A stretch of DNA of 64,000 nt, taken from Krasilnikovia cinnamomea (GTDB lineage Bacteria; Actinomycetota; Actinomycetes; Mycobacteriales; Micromonosporaceae). The stretch lies in assembly GCF_004217545.1 (NCBI RefSeq), contig NZ_SHKY01000001.1, positions 2,170,001 to 2,234,000 on the forward strand, in the 5' to 3' direction. A program made the translations under genes and the position numbers. Below the pieces are notes generated by a model, which had not been told where the DNA came from, did not search any database, and was given only the letters and a program-made list of their open reading frames with translations. Of this stretch, positions 8,852 through 17,262 are shown one piece after another; position 1 is the first letter of the stretch; each line of letters starts with the position of its first letter.

Positions 8852-9217
8852 ATGGGCGACGTCGTCTTCGACAACAAGGGCCAGTTGGAACAGATCCAGA
8901 GCGGGTTGCTGGAGGGCGAGCAGATCATCGCCGTCTACGACGCGGTCGGTGCGGGCACCGGCTTCCTCGGCCTGACCAACCGGCGCGTGATCATCCAGGA
9001 CAAGTCCTTCGTGGGTAAGCGCGTGGCGATCACGAGCATCCCGTACTCGAAGGTCAGCAGCGTCAGCGTGGTCAGCAACAAGAGCTGGGCCGGGCAGTTC
9101 TTCTCCACCGGCTCCATCGCGATCACGGTCGGCACGCACGTCTACGAGGTCGAGTTCCGCGGCACGGAGAAGACCCACCACGTGCACAACGTCATCCTGC
9201 ACTACGCCGCGTCGTAG
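8852..9217 (+). CDS. bacterial PH-domain-like protein
   Basis: A 121-residue soluble protein resembling short bacterial pleckstrin-homology domains. An acidic helix precedes LEGEQIIAVYDAVGAGTGFLGLTNRRVIIQD, the usual LTNRRLI strand, and then several beta strands (VAITSIPYSKVSSVSV, GSIAITVGTHVYEVEF) and a C-terminal helix. The function of such proteins is not settled. The start has TACGCT ending 7 nt upstream, suggesting a leaderless message. Its last 16 bp overlap the convergent S51 peptidase gene. Confidence 0.75.
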   Translation: MGDVVFDNKGQLEQIQSGLLEGEQIIAVYDAVGAGTGFLGLTNRRVIIQDKSFVGKRVAITSIPYSKVSSVSVVSNKSWAGQFFSTGSIAITVGTHVYEVEFRGTEKTHHVHNVILHYAAS

Positions 9218-9948
9218 GAGAGCAACCTCGTCGGCAGCGGGGTCTCGGTCACCGTGCCGTCCTCGGCGCGCTTCAGCTCGTACCCGCGCGGACCCTCCCG
9301 GTCGGCGACCACCTCGGCCAGCCGGGTGCCCCGGTAGACGAGCCCCGCGCCGTCGTCCGTCGCGTACCCGTCGGGCAGGGTGCCGTCGCCGATCAGCTTG
9401 TGCATCATCGGCCGCCGCTGCTCCTCGGCGTCGTAATGCACCCCGTTGCTGTACGGCAGCCAGCCCAGCCCCTCGGTGAACGGCCGCAGCCGCAGCCCGA
9501 AGCTGTCCGTGCTGCCGCCGATGTGCCAGCAGATCGAGCCCGCCGACACCCCGCCGAGCACCACACCGGACTGCCAGGCCTCGCGCAGGATCTCCGGCAA
9601 CCCGTGCACCCGCCAGACCGCGACGAGGTTCGCCACGCTGCCCCCGCCCACCCAGATGACGTCCTGGCTGAGCAGGTGCGCGCGGATGTCGTCGACGTTC
9701 GGCATCGGGAACAGCGCCAGGTGCGACAGCCGGAACCGGGTCTTGGCGAACGCCGCGTACGCCGCCCCGATCCGCGCCTCCTGGTCCCCCGTCGCCTGGC
9801 CGAGCAGGCAGATGCGCGGTTGCGGGCCCGCATGCGCCAGCTCGGCGGCGAGTTCGAAGATCGGGCCCACCCGCATGTCCAGCGCGCCGAACCGGCCCGG
9901 GAGCATGCCGGCGCTGGTGGCGAGGATCGTGGGTTCGTCGGCGCTCAT
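9202..9948 (-). CDS. peptidase S51 (dipeptidase E / cyanophycinase-like)
   Basis: A 248-residue protein with the S51 nucleophile elbow GGVSAGS (Ser135), a preceding DVIWVGGGSVANLVAVW strand-turn, and conserved GLRLRPFTEGLGWLPYSNGVHYD. Members cleave peptides after aspartate or the cyanophycin backbone in the cytoplasm. The ATG overlaps the stop of the upstream nucleotidyltransferase-like gene (ATGA), so the two are coupled. It is slightly longer than E. coli PepE, and the substrate is not known. Confidence 0.85.
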   Translation of the reverse strand: MSADEPTILATSAGMLPGRFGALDMRVGPIFELAAELAHAGPQPRICLLGQATGDQEARIGAAYAAFAKTRFRLSHLALFPMPNVDDIRAHLLSQDVIWVGGGSVANLVAVWRVHGLPEILREAWQSGVVLGGVSAGSICWHIGGSTDSFGLRLRPFTEGLGWLPYSNGVHYDAEEQRRPMMHKLIGDGTLPDGYATDDGAGLVYRGTRLAEVVADREGPRGYELKRAEDGTVTETPLPTRLLSYDAA

Positions 9949-10781
9949 CGCGTCATCATGGCGCACGCGTCGGCGGTGGCCAGCACGAGGTCCTGGGCCG
10001 CGTCCACGGCGGTGGCCAGGTGGACCGGGTCCCCGTCGACCGCCGTGAACACCGCGTCGACCTCCGCGCGGAACCGTGGCGGCGCACCCGGCAGACCCGC
10101 CGCCGAGGCCACCGCGCCCTTCTCGTTGATCAGCCACCGGTGCGCCGCGCCGTGCAGGGCGTGCGCGCACACCCCCACCAGCCGGAACAGGCAGCCCGCG
10201 ACATACGCGGCGTCCCCGCGCGACACCGCCTTGCGGGCCACCCCGACCAGGAAGTCCGCCTCCCAGAGCCCCGCCACGAGCGCGGCGCCCAGCGCGGGCG
10301 GATACACCCGGGCACGGGCCCGCAGCGCGGCCAGCTCACCGGCCCGCTCGGCCAGGACCACCGACAGGGCCAGTTCACCCGGGTACGCGAAGTCCGGCAC
10401 GCCCAGCGGGTGCCCGGCCTGGGCGTGGAACGCGTACCGGCCCTGTTCGGCGTCACGCCACGCCTGCTCTACCCGGCCCAGGTCCCGGTAGATCCAGTCC
10501 ACGGCGGCACCGTCCACGGTGAGCCAGGCCCCACCGTCCACCCAGGGTCCCCACTCGCCCGGCGCGGTGACCCGCGCGTCCGGCCCGGCCACGTCCCGGG
10601 CCAGCGCGGCGAGCCCGTCCACGTCGAGCGGGGGCCGGTAGTACAGCCCCAGGTCGGTGTCGGAGTCGGCGGTGTGGGTGCCGCGCGCGCGACTGCCGCC
10701 GAGCACCACACCGACCACGCCGTCCACGCCTATGAGTCGCCCGGCCAACTCGGCCAGCCGCGCTTCGCTCACCGCCGCCAC
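9945..10781 (-). CDS. nucleotidyltransferase-domain protein
   Basis: A 278-residue protein with the polymerase-beta-like nucleotidyltransferase signature GGSRARGTHTADSDTDLGLYY (a GS motif followed by D-x-D) near the N-terminus. A helical region of the aminoglycoside-nucleotidyltransferase type (around RARVYPPALGAALVAGLWEADFL) follows. It probably transfers a nucleotide to a small molecule or protein; the acceptor is unknown. The GTG start at 10781 has GGGAGGA at 7-nt spacing; a second GTG nine bases inside is possible. Coupled by ATGA overlap to the peptidase gene. Confidence 0.8.
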   Translation of the reverse strand: MAAVSEARLAELAGRLIGVDGVVGVVLGGSRARGTHTADSDTDLGLYYRPPLDVDGLAALARDVAGPDARVTAPGEWGPWVDGGAWLTVDGAAVDWIYRDLGRVEQAWRDAEQGRYAFHAQAGHPLGVPDFAYPGELALSVVLAERAGELAALRARARVYPPALGAALVAGLWEADFLVGVARKAVSRGDAAYVAGCLFRLVGVCAHALHGAAHRWLINEKGAVASAAGLPGAPPRFRAEVDAVFTAVDGDPVHLATAVDAAQDLVLATADACAMMTR

Positions 10782-10836
10782 CCTGGCATCCTCCCGCGCC
10801 TTGCCGTCGCGGGATCGGGCGGCCTCGGATCGGCCG

Positions 10837-11967
10837 TCAGTGGCAGGTGGGGCCCGGCGCCGGCCCGCGTCCCATCGGGACACCCGGTACTCCGACGATG
10901 ACGACCGGCACCGCCCCCGCAGCCGGATCCGTCCCGGGCTGTGCGGGCGGTCCGGCCGTGGGCACGGGAACGACCACCGGCGTCCCGTTGGGTGTCGGAA
11001 GCGGGCCGTCGACCGGCGGCACTCCGCCGGGGACCGGATTGCCGTCCGGGGTGGGCGGGACGCCGGGAACCGGCACGCCGCCGGGGACAGTGGGGGCATC
11101 CGGGTTCTGGTTCCCGCCGGGCTGGGCCGGGGGCTGGGTGGCCGCCGGTTGGTTCGCCGGGTTGGCCGCCGGGCCACCGGGCTGGTTCCCGTTCGCGCAG
11201 GACGGCGGCGTCTCCTGGTGCTTCGGCGGGCAGTCGTGCGACTTGCCGTGGCACTTGCGGTGTCCGCCGCCCCCGCCGTGGCGCTTACGGGCGCCCACGG
11301 CGATGACGCGGTCCTGCGGCGTCCGGGTGACGGCCGTCCCGATCAGCACCCGGAGGGTCTCCCGCCCCGCGACATAGGTGACCCGGTACCGGACGGCGCG
11401 CAGCCCGGGGACGCCGGGACGGCGCTCGCGCACGCGACCACGCGGCAGGGACCGGTCCCGGACGAACCGGGTCCGGAACGGGATGATCCGGCTCTCGGTG
11501 ACCGTACGGACGCTGACCAGCTGCGGGAACATCGGCGGCGCCGGGGCGACGGGGTTGCGGACGCCCGCGGCGGCGCGCACCGGGTCCCGGGGCGCGCGGG
11601 TGGCCGTCCTCTCGGTCTCCTCCACGGGCCGGGATCGGGTGGCCGGGCCCCGGGTGAGGTCGCCGCCGATCCCCACCGGCGCTCCTTGCGCGCCGACCCT
11701 GACGCCCCCCGGGACGTGGCCGCCCGACGCCCCGCCCTTCGGCGCGGCCGAGTTCGGCGCCGACGGCGATCCGGAGGGCGCGGGCTGGTCGACGGCGGAG
11801 GCCGCTCCCGGAGCGTTCGCGGGCTCGGCGCGTACGGTTCCGGCCTCGTCGTGGCCCAGTGCGGCGATGCCATAGATGCTGCCCCCGACGGTCGTGAGCA
11901 GGGCGCAGCTTCCGGCGAACATGCGGACGCCGAAGGGAAGGCGAGCCCACCACGACTTTGGTGGCAT
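10837..11967 (-). CDS. G5-domain membrane-anchored surface protein with Pro/Gly-rich tail
   Basis: A protein of about 376 residues: short cytoplasmic N-terminus, one membrane segment (about 15-37), a variable Ala/Pro/Gly linker, then a G5-like domain. In that domain ESRIIPFRTRFVRD leads to LPRGRVRERRPGVPG and VTYVAGRETLRVLIGTAV with PQDRVIAVG. The tail is His/Cys-containing and then proline-rich. G5 domains occur in secreted actinobacterial cell-wall proteins such as Rpf and bind glycan or zinc; no catalytic domain is present here. The start codon is inferred from the position of the membrane segment; no clear Shine-Dalgarno is seen. Confidence 0.7.
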   Translation of the reverse strand: MPPKSWWARLPFGVRMFAGSCALLTTVGGSIYGIAALGHDEAGTVRAEPANAPGAASAVDQPAPSGSPSAPNSAAPKGGASGGHVPGGVRVGAQGAPVGIGGDLTRGPATRSRPVEETERTATRAPRDPVRAAAGVRNPVAPAPPMFPQLVSVRTVTESRIIPFRTRFVRDRSLPRGRVRERRPGVPGLRAVRYRVTYVAGRETLRVLIGTAVTRTPQDRVIAVGARKRHGGGGGHRKCHGKSHDCPPKHQETPPSCANGNQPGGPAANPANQPAATQPPAQPGGNQNPDAPTVPGGVPVPGVPPTPDGNPVPGGVPPVDGPLPTPNGTPVVVPVPTAGPPAQPGTDPAAGAVPVVIVGVPGVPMGRGPAPGPTCH

Positions 11968-12006
11968 TTCGAAGTAATGCTGCCAGTAATCACTAGATGT
12001 CTGGTT

Positions 12007-12027
12007 AAGCACCAAAACATTGTGCTT
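12007..12027 (-). promoter_or_regulatory. inverted repeat AAGCAC-N9-GTGCTT in the G5-gene leader
   Basis: Perfect 6-bp arms lie 40-60 bp upstream of the G5 gene start, inside a roughly 100-bp stretch (11970-12075) that is clearly richer in A+T than its surroundings. This fits a regulatory site or small hairpin. The remaining gap up to the ctaD stop at 12259 shows no gene I can support. Confidence 0.4.
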
Positions 12028-12258
12028 GTAGAAAAGGTGAACGACACCGTGATTACGGCACTCGAAAGGCTGACTTGCGGAGGTCGCGGACGCACATCCG
12101 ACATCGCTGACCGACATCTCGAATACCGGCCGCCGTCCGTTCGTCACATTTATCCTTTTTTGTCCGATAAGCGAGGATGGTCGCGCCGCCCGGCGGCGGG
12201 GCGGACAGCGCGGCACCGACACTCAGCTACGACTGCGAGATCATGGTCGACATCGTGA

Positions 12259-14025
12259 TCACTCGGTGGTCCCGTGATCTTCGGGGTACCGGGCACCGCC
12301 GTCCGACTCGCCGGTGAGCGGCTTCGCGCCGCCCTCCGGCGGGCCGGCCGCCGACTGCCCACCGGCGGCCAGTTCCGGAAACTTCGCGTCGAACGCCGGG
12401 CGTTCCGAACGGATGCGCGGCATGCGGTCGAAGTTGCGCAGCGGCGGCGGCGACGCGGTCGCCCACTCCAGCGAATTGCCGTGACCCCACGGGTCGGCAA
12501 CGGTCACGATCCGGCCGAACCGGTAGGACTTCCACACGTTGTAGAGGAACGGCAGGGTGGCGGCGCCGAGCACGAACGAGCCGATGGTCGAGACCATGTT
12601 GAGCACGGTGAAGCCGTCGCCGGGCAGATAGTCCGCGTACCGGCGGGGCATGCCCTCGGCGCCCAGCCAGTGCTGCACCAGGAACGTGGTGTGGAACCCG
12701 AGGAACGTCAGCCAGAAATGCACCTTGCCCAGCCGGTCGTCGAGCATCCGCCCGAACATCTTCGGAAACCAGAAGTAGACCCCGGCGAACACCGCGAACA
12801 CGATCGTGCCGAACAGTACGTAATGGAAGTGCGCCACGACGAAGTACGTGTCATGGACGTGGAAGTCGATCGGCGGCGACGCCAGCAGCACCCCGGTCAG
12901 CCCGCCCAGCAGGAACGTCACCATGAACCCGAGCGCGAACAGCATCGGCGTCTCGAAGCTGATCTGGCCGCGCCACATCGTGCCGATCCAGACGAAGAAC
13001 TTCATGCCGGTCGGGACCGCGATGAGGAAGCTGAGGAAACTGAAGAACGGCAGCAGCACCTGGCCGGTGGCGAACATGTGGTGGGCCCACACGCTCATCG
13101 ACAGGCCGCCGATGAGCAGCGTGGCCGCCACCAGACCCTTGTAGCCGAACAACGGCTTGCGGCTGAACACCGGGATGACCTCGGTGATGATGCCGAAGAA
13201 CGGCAAGGCCACGATGTACACCTCGGGGTGGCCGAAGAACCAGAAGAGGTGCTGCCACAACAGCGGGCCGCCGGTCGCCGGGTCGTACACGTGGGCGCCG
13301 AGGATGCGATCGGCGGCCAGCGCGAACAACGTGGCAGCCAGGAACGGGAACACCAGCACCACCAACAGGCTGGTGACCAGGATGTTCCACGTGAAGATCG
13401 GCATGCGGAACATCGTCATGCCCGGTGCGCGCAACGTCAGGATCGTGGTGATCATGTTGACGGCGCCGAGGATCGTGCCCAGGCCGGACAGGGCCACGCC
13501 CATCACCCACATGTTGCCGCCCACTCCGGGCGAGCTCATCCCGTCGCTCAACGGCGTGTACGCGGTCCAGCCGAAATCCGCCGCGCCGCCCGGCGTGACG
13601 AACCCGCCGAGCGCGATGAGACCCCCGAACAGGTACAGCCAGTACGCGAACGCGTTGAGCCGGGGAAACGCCACGTCGGGTGCCCCGATCTGCAACGGCA
13701 CGACGAAGTTCGCGAAGGCGAACACGATCGGGGTCGCGAAGAACAGCAGCATGATCGTGCCGTGCATGGTGAAGAGCTGGTTGTACTGCTCCGGGGAGAG
13801 CAACTGCATCCCGGGGCGGGCCAGTTCGGCGCGCATCAGCAGCGCCATGAATCCGCCCACCACGAAGAACCCGAACGACGTGGTCAGGTACAAGATGCCG
13901 ATCTGCTTCGCGTCGGTCGTGCGGAGCGTGGCGGCGAACGCGGAACCCCGGGGCGTGCGCCGCACGGGATCGGGCCACGGCCGGACGGGGTGTGGCTGGA
14001 CCGGGCGAGGCGCGACGGCGGCCAT
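12259..14025 (-). CDS. ctaD: cytochrome c oxidase subunit I (aa3-type)
   Basis: A 588-residue haem-copper oxidase subunit I with twelve expected membrane helices. It reduces oxygen at the haem-CuB centre and pumps protons. Visible are [10 protein letters not shown] (CuB histidine and cross-linked tyrosine), [11 protein letters not shown] (CuB His pair), the haem histidines in [10 protein letters not shown], and [12 protein letters not shown] (haem a ligand). GGAGG lies 5 nt before the chosen ATG; a GTG four codons upstream contains that site. No subunit II, III or cytochrome bc genes lie nearby, so this looks like a stand-alone extra copy. Confidence 0.95.
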   Translation of the reverse strand: MAAVAPRPVQPHPVRPWPDPVRRTPRGSAFAATLRTTDAKQIGILYLTTSFGFFVVGGFMALLMRAELARPGMQLLSPEQYNQLFTMHGTIMLLFFATPIVFAFANFVVPLQIGAPDVAFPRLNAFAYWLYLFGGLIALGGFVTPGGAADFGWTAYTPLSDGMSSPGVGGNMWVMGVALSGLGTILGAVNMITTILTLRAPGMTMFRMPIFTWNILVTSLLVVLVFPFLAATLFALAADRILGAHVYDPATGGPLLWQHLFWFFGHPEVYIVALPFFGIITEVIPVFSRKPLFGYKGLVAATLLIGGLSMSVWAHHMFATGQVLLPFFSFLSFLIAVPTGMKFFVWIGTMWRGQISFETPMLFALGFMVTFLLGGLTGVLLASPPIDFHVHDTYFVVAHFHYVLFGTIVFAVFAGVYFWFPKMFGRMLDDRLGKVHFWLTFLGFHTTFLVQHWLGAEGMPRRYADYLPGDGFTVLNMVSTIGSFVLGAATLPFLYNVWKSYRFGRIVTVADPWGHGNSLEWATASPPPLRNFDRMPRIRSERPAFDAKFPELAAGGQSAAGPPEGGAKPLTGESDGGARYPEDHGTTE

Positions 14026-14184
14026 GGCGTCCTCCACGGGAGTCGGTGCCGTGCTGAAGCCGTGCGGACGACGCTACGCCGTCATGCCCATCGATGCAGC
14101 AGACGGAAATCCACATTGTGCCTAAGAGCGACCGTGCGCAGGCGCTCTGCGTCAAGCGTTGGAGGCGACGGCCGTCTCGGCTCG

Positions 14185-14391
14185 CTACTCCCCCTCGGGC
14201 TCCTCGGCCAACGCGGGGCGGTGCTCACGGATCCACCGCTCGACGTCCTCGGCATCCCACACCGAGCCCATCGTGAGTACCTGGTAGGGCTCCGGGAAGT
14301 CCCGGTCACGGGTGATGGCGTGGGCTCGCGATCGGGTGACGCCGAGGCGTGCGCCGATCTCGGCCGTGCCCATCAACCGAACTCTCTTCAC
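14185..14391 (-). CDS. AlpA/MerR-like small helix-turn-helix protein
   Basis: A 68-residue protein with a winged-HTH of the AlpA/excisionase type: LMGTAEIGARLGVTRSRAHAITRDRDFPEPYQVL, then GSVWDAEDVERWIREHRP. Such proteins commonly regulate or accompany mobile elements. The GTG start has TAGCGT ending 7 nt upstream (leaderless). An internal ATG six codons in, with AGAGAG before it, is the alternative. It marks the left side of an accessory patch reaching to ychF; no integrase is present. Confidence 0.72.
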   Translation of the reverse strand: MKRVRLMGTAEIGARLGVTRSRAHAITRDRDFPEPYQVLTMGSVWDAEDVERWIREHRPALAEEPEGE

Positions 14392-14412
14392 AGGTCAAAC
14401 GCTATGCGCGAC

Positions 14413-14449
14413 CGCACACCCGCATAGTCCATAGGCTCGTATGTGTGCG
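14413..14449. promoter_or_regulatory. inverted repeat CGCACAC-N23-GTGTGCG upstream of the AlpA-like gene
   Basis: The 7-bp arms are perfect. The repeat lies just upstream of the AlpA-like gene and also of anything reading rightward. The stretch from here to 14569 has rightward frames but none I recognise as a gene. Confidence 0.3.
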
Positions 14450-14569
14450 ATCAATATGCGCTAAGCGCGTGGACATGTGTACTGTATCGCCTGAGGTGGC
14501 GGATGCTGCTGCCTGCGACGCCGGTGTCCGTCCTCTCCCTTCCATCGCCGACCGGGAGAGTGGGCCCGA

Positions 14570-14781
14570 GTGGCCGAGCACATCGAGGAACGTCCCAGCT
14601 GGGATTGCCGGGCCTGCGGCAAGCCCTGGCCGTGTGATCCGGCGCGGAAGAATCTGACCGCCGAATTGCCCCGACCGCGCTCAGGATCAACATGTGGACG
14701 AGGCTGGAGGTGGCCGTCGGAAACCTGTCACCCAGCCCGGCCGAGGAGCTGTTCGACCGCTTCCTCCGCTGGACCCCGTGA
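14570..14781 (+). pseudogene. frameshifted small Cys/Trp-motif protein (PSWDCRACGKPWPC family)
   Basis: A GTG start opens a frame giving VAEHIEERPSWDCRACGKPW and PCDPARKNLTAEL. The expected continuation (INMWTRLEVAVGNL, then SPAEELFDRFLRWTP and stop) is in another frame, joined by about one missing base near 14670. Repairing that yields a protein of about 70 residues like the small CxxC proteins (sometimes labelled flavin reductase) that I recall from Micromonosporaceae. Either a real inactivation or a sequencing error at the C-run. Function unknown. Confidence 0.7.
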
Positions 14782-14789
14782 ATCCCGCG

Positions 14790-15389
14790 TCATGCGGTTT
14801 GGACGGGGCCGTCGTCCGGGGGGCTCTCGTAGATGCCGTACCACTGCGAGCCGGTCCACAGTTCCCACTGCCCTGGGCGATGCGGGGACGGATACATGCC
14901 TGGGGGATCACCACCGGGCACGGGACTGCGTTTCACCGCCCCGGTCGAACCGTCGAGCAGCCAGAGGCTCCGGAAGTCCCAGCCCGGCCCCATCTCTCCC
15001 CAGTTGCCGTGGCCGCCGATCCAGAAGCCACCCAGGGACAGCTCGAACGTGCAGTAGCCATGCCGGAACTCGGCGATCAGCCGCTCGCCGATCCGGGTTC
15101 CGCGCCGGAAGTACATGACGAACGCCAGCGTGGAGAGCAGGCCCATCGCAACCCCGAACACGGCACCTTCACCTGTGAGCCAACCAATGATCTTGGCAAT
15201 CATGACCATAGCCAGGATGCCGATCACCGCCACTGCGATGTGGGTCTGCAACACGGCCCGGGCGGTGGGGAACACAGCGAGGCGCGGCGGGGTGGCGGGC
15301 ACCTGGCGGATGCGCCCGGCCGCAAACGCCTCGGCATAGCCGGGCACCTCGCGCGGCGGCATCGTCTCCACGCGTCGACGCTTCGACAC
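14790..15389 (-). CDS. two-helix membrane protein, unknown function
   Basis: A 199-residue protein. It has a basic N-terminus, two adjacent membrane segments (around THIAVAVIGILAMVMIAKII and VFGVAMGLLSTLAFVMYF), then a soluble domain rich in Trp and Gly ending in QWELWTGSQWYGIYESPP, loosely like the WY-rich DUF2510 type. The GTG start has GAGGAGG at 8 nt. That ribosome site lies inside the upstream acetyltransferase frame, so the two genes overlap by 166 bp, which suggests rearrangement. I do not recognise a characterised family. Confidence 0.6.
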   Translation of the reverse strand: MSKRRRVETMPPREVPGYAEAFAAGRIRQVPATPPRLAVFPTARAVLQTHIAVAVIGILAMVMIAKIIGWLTGEGAVFGVAMGLLSTLAFVMYFRRGTRIGERLIAEFRHGYCTFELSLGGFWIGGHGNWGEMGPGWDFRSLWLLDGSTGAVKRSPVPGGDPPGMYPSPHRPGQWELWTGSQWYGIYESPPDDGPVQTA

Positions 15390-15787
15390 GACACACCCTC
15401 CTCAAGCGCCTCCGCCCAGATTTCCTGGAGCCGTAGTTCGACGAAGCCGTACCGAAGCCCCGCAGCCGCCGCGCTGAGCCCGAGTCCGCGACCCCAGAGC
15501 TTGCGTACGCCGATGACAACGCCGAGCTCGCGCCGAGCGGGTTCGCCGCCCTGGAAGTCGACATAGCCGACGAGATCGTCACCCGCGCAGGCACCGAGGC
15601 GAATGAGGTCCTTCGGTGGCGTCTCGATGAGCCCGCGCTGAAAGCGCTCGTCCTCGTGAGCCGGCAGGCCCGAAGTCCATTCCGCCTCCCGGCAGAACTG
15701 TGGATCCACAGCCCATCCGGCGATGACGGCGGCGTCCTGTGAGGCAAGAACCCGCAGTATGACACCAGGTTCGACCGACCCGTTCAC
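15224..15787 (-). pseudogene. GNAT acetyltransferase (RimJ/RimL-like), 3'-truncated
   Basis: The N-terminal 130 or so residues follow the RimJ-type GNAT fold: a DPQFCREAEW segment, LVGYVDFQGGEP, ELGVVIGVRKLWGRGLGLSA with the acetyl-CoA loop, and ELRLQEIWAEALE. After that point the conserved N-x-x-S-x-R-x-L-E-K-x-G-F end is missing, and the frame runs through arginine- and proline-rich out-of-frame sequence of the downstream gene. The protein as read would lack the last strands of the fold. The GTG start has TACGAT 6 nt upstream. Probably inactive, or fused by deletion. Confidence 0.65.
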
Positions 15788-15848
15788 GTCCCGATCGTAG
15801 GTGCCGCAGCAGAACTGGACAGCCGTTACCGAATGCTACGGTGACCGC

Positions 15849-16430
15849 ATGACTGCGGTGCCCGAGTGGATGCGTCCGCCTCGCCCCGAGGGCTGGTACG
15901 CCGAGGACCTCGACAGTCTCGCCGAGGCGCCGCGCCACACCGAACTGATCGATGGAGCCCTCGTCTTCATGATGTCTCCCCAGCGGGTCTGGCACGCCCG
16001 CATGATCACCGCGCTGGTGAACTCCCTGACGGACCAGGCCCCGGCAGGCATCGAGGTCGACCGGGAAATCACGATCCGACTCGACCAATGGAATCGGCCG
16101 GAGCCTGATCTCCTAGCCACCAAGGCACCTTTCGATCCGTCCCGCACTTTCTACACGCCTGAAGAGACTCTGCTGGTCGTGGAGGTGGTCTCGCCGGAGT
16201 CGGCGCATCGCGACCGCAACGTCAAGCTGCGCAAGTACGCGGAAGCCGGTATCGCGAACTACTGGCGCATCGAGGACGAGGATGGCTCCCCGGTGGTCCA
16301 CGCCTACGAACTCGACGGACCCACCCGGTCGTACGTGGCGACCGCGATCCACCGCCACGAACTGCGCACCACGACGCCGTTCGCGATAAAGATCGACTTG
16401 GATGGGCTGGTGCCCGGCCGCAAGACCTGA
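15849..16430 (+). CDS. Uma2 family (DUF820) PD-(D/E)XK nuclease-like protein
   Basis: A 193-residue protein with the Uma2 layout: HTELIDGALVFMM, then RPEPDLLAT, LLVVEVVSPESAHRDRNVKLRKYAEAGI and ANYWRIEDED. The D-, E-x-V and K residues fit a restriction-endonuclease-like core. The biological role of Uma2 proteins is unknown; they are abundant in actinobacteria and cyanobacteria. TACGGT ends 6 nt before the ATG (leaderless). It lies next to toxin-antitoxin genes, just before the first ychF-tail remnant. Confidence 0.85.
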   Translation: MTAVPEWMRPPRPEGWYAEDLDSLAEAPRHTELIDGALVFMMSPQRVWHARMITALVNSLTDQAPAGIEVDREITIRLDQWNRPEPDLLATKAPFDPSRTFYTPEETLLVVEVVSPESAHRDRNVKLRKYAEAGIANYWRIEDEDGSPVVHAYELDGPTRSYVATAIHRHELRTTTPFAIKIDLDGLVPGRKT

Positions 16431-16432
16431 GC

Positions 16433-16450
16433 CAGGCGCCGACGTCCGCC
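16433..16450 (+). repeat. 18-bp direct repeat, left copy
   Basis: CAGGCGCCGACGTCCGCC recurs at 17458-17475 with one change (CAGGCGCCGATGTCCGCC). The two copies bracket the VapBC-like cassette and the second ychF-tail copy, so the segment may have been duplicated with its flanks. Confidence 0.6.
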
Positions 16451-16463
16451 GGTGTTTGCGCCG

Positions 16464-16495
16464 CAACAACGTCACACGTTGAATCGGAACTCGAC
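16464..16495 (-). repeat. remnant of the ychF 3' end (copy A, 32 bp)
   Basis: This stretch matches 18124-18155, which spans the stop codon and last codons of intact ychF, with two mismatches over 32 bp. It lies downstream of the VapC gene and is not part of any gene now. Confidence 0.8.
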
Positions 16496-16550
16496 CGGAT
16501 GACGTCCCCGATCAACAGCTTGGACGCTCCCGCCATCATCGAGAAGATCG

Positions 16551-16946
16551 CTACAGCCCGATGGTCCGGACGCGCTGCCCGCACAGCTTGACCATGTCGT
16601 CGACATCGGATGTCAGAACTGCCACCGGCGCAGGTAATCGTAGCGCCACCTCGGCGACCATGGCATCGATGGCGTATTTGTGCCCATGCAGCCCAGCCGC
16701 CTTCAACAGCGCTGCACTACGGCGGGCACTTTCCTTCGTCACCGCCTCCACTCGAATCTGAGACAGCAGCCAGCTCAGCCGGGCGGTATCCACGCCGGAG
16801 TGGGAAATCTCGATGATCGTGGCGGCCGACATGGCCAGATCGGTCCCGTCCCGCTCCGCCTGCTCCAGCAGTCGCATTACCTTGCGATCGCGGTCAATCC
16901 ATCCGGAGAAGCCTTGCGAGTCGAGCACCAGCGACTCGAGGCTCAC
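16551..16946 (-). CDS. PIN-domain toxin, VapC-like
   Basis: A 131-residue PIN-fold ribonuclease with the four acidic positions visible: Asp9 (LVLDSQ), Glu46 (TIIEIS), Asp94 (YAIDAMVA) and Asp114 (LTSDVDD). VapC toxins cleave tRNA or rRNA; the target here is unknown. The GTG start overlaps the stop of the antitoxin gene by 4 nt (GTGA), the usual antitoxin-first coupled arrangement. The pair is bracketed by partial ychF tails. Confidence 0.85.
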   Translation of the reverse strand: MSLESLVLDSQGFSGWIDRDRKVMRLLEQAERDGTDLAMSAATIIEISHSGVDTARLSWLLSQIRVEAVTKESARRSAALLKAAGLHGHKYAIDAMVAEVALRLPAPVAVLTSDVDDMVKLCGQRVRTIGL

Positions 16947-17182
16947 GCCGCGCGCCCAGTCTCCTCAGCCCCGTGCAGGAGCGACCGAGCCTCGGCCATC
17001 TCCTTGTCAGTGAACGGCCCGAACTCGCCTTGGTAGCGATCCAACTCCTCCCGGAGGAGTCTGCGCCGCTCGGCGCGCTCGGCCAGCTCGGTGAGGTAGC
17101 CGGAGACGTTGTCGGTGTGCGTCTTCATGCTTTCCAGCAACTCCACCGGCAGCGTGATCGTGACCTTCTTCGTCCTCGCCAT
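16943..17182 (-). CDS. antitoxin of the VapBC-like pair
   Basis: A 79-residue protein beginning MARTKKVTITLPVELLESMK, a ribbon-helix-helix DNA-binding motif, followed by a charged helical tail (ELAERAERRRLLREELDRYQ) that would bind the toxin. TATGGT ends 6 nt before the ATG, so translation is probably leaderless; an in-frame start nine codons upstream would include the promoter. Coupled to the PIN toxin by GTGA overlap. It should autorepress the pair. Confidence 0.8.
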   Translation of the reverse strand: MARTKKVTITLPVELLESMKTHTDNVSGYLTELAERAERRRLLREELDRYQGEFGPFTDKEMAEARSLLHGAEETGRAA

Positions 17183-17247
17183 TCGTCGACCATACCACGG
17201 TGTTACCACAGCTGCCCCAACCGTTGGCGCTGATCCGATGCGGTAGA

Positions 17248-17262
17248 CGTTGAACCGGAATC
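17248..17262 (-). repeat. micro-copy of the ychF tail (copy B')
   Basis: ACGTTGAACCGGAAT resembles the ACGTTAAATCGGAACT that ends ychF. It lies immediately beside the larger copy B. On its own this could be chance, but the adjacency makes it worth recording. Confidence 0.4.

Noticed and set aside
14443..14637. Leaderless-looking GTG frame of 64 codons before the frameshifted gene
   Set aside because: It overlaps the recognisable PSWDC gene in another frame, and its product has no family resemblance. I could not support either this or the neighbouring frame from 14445.
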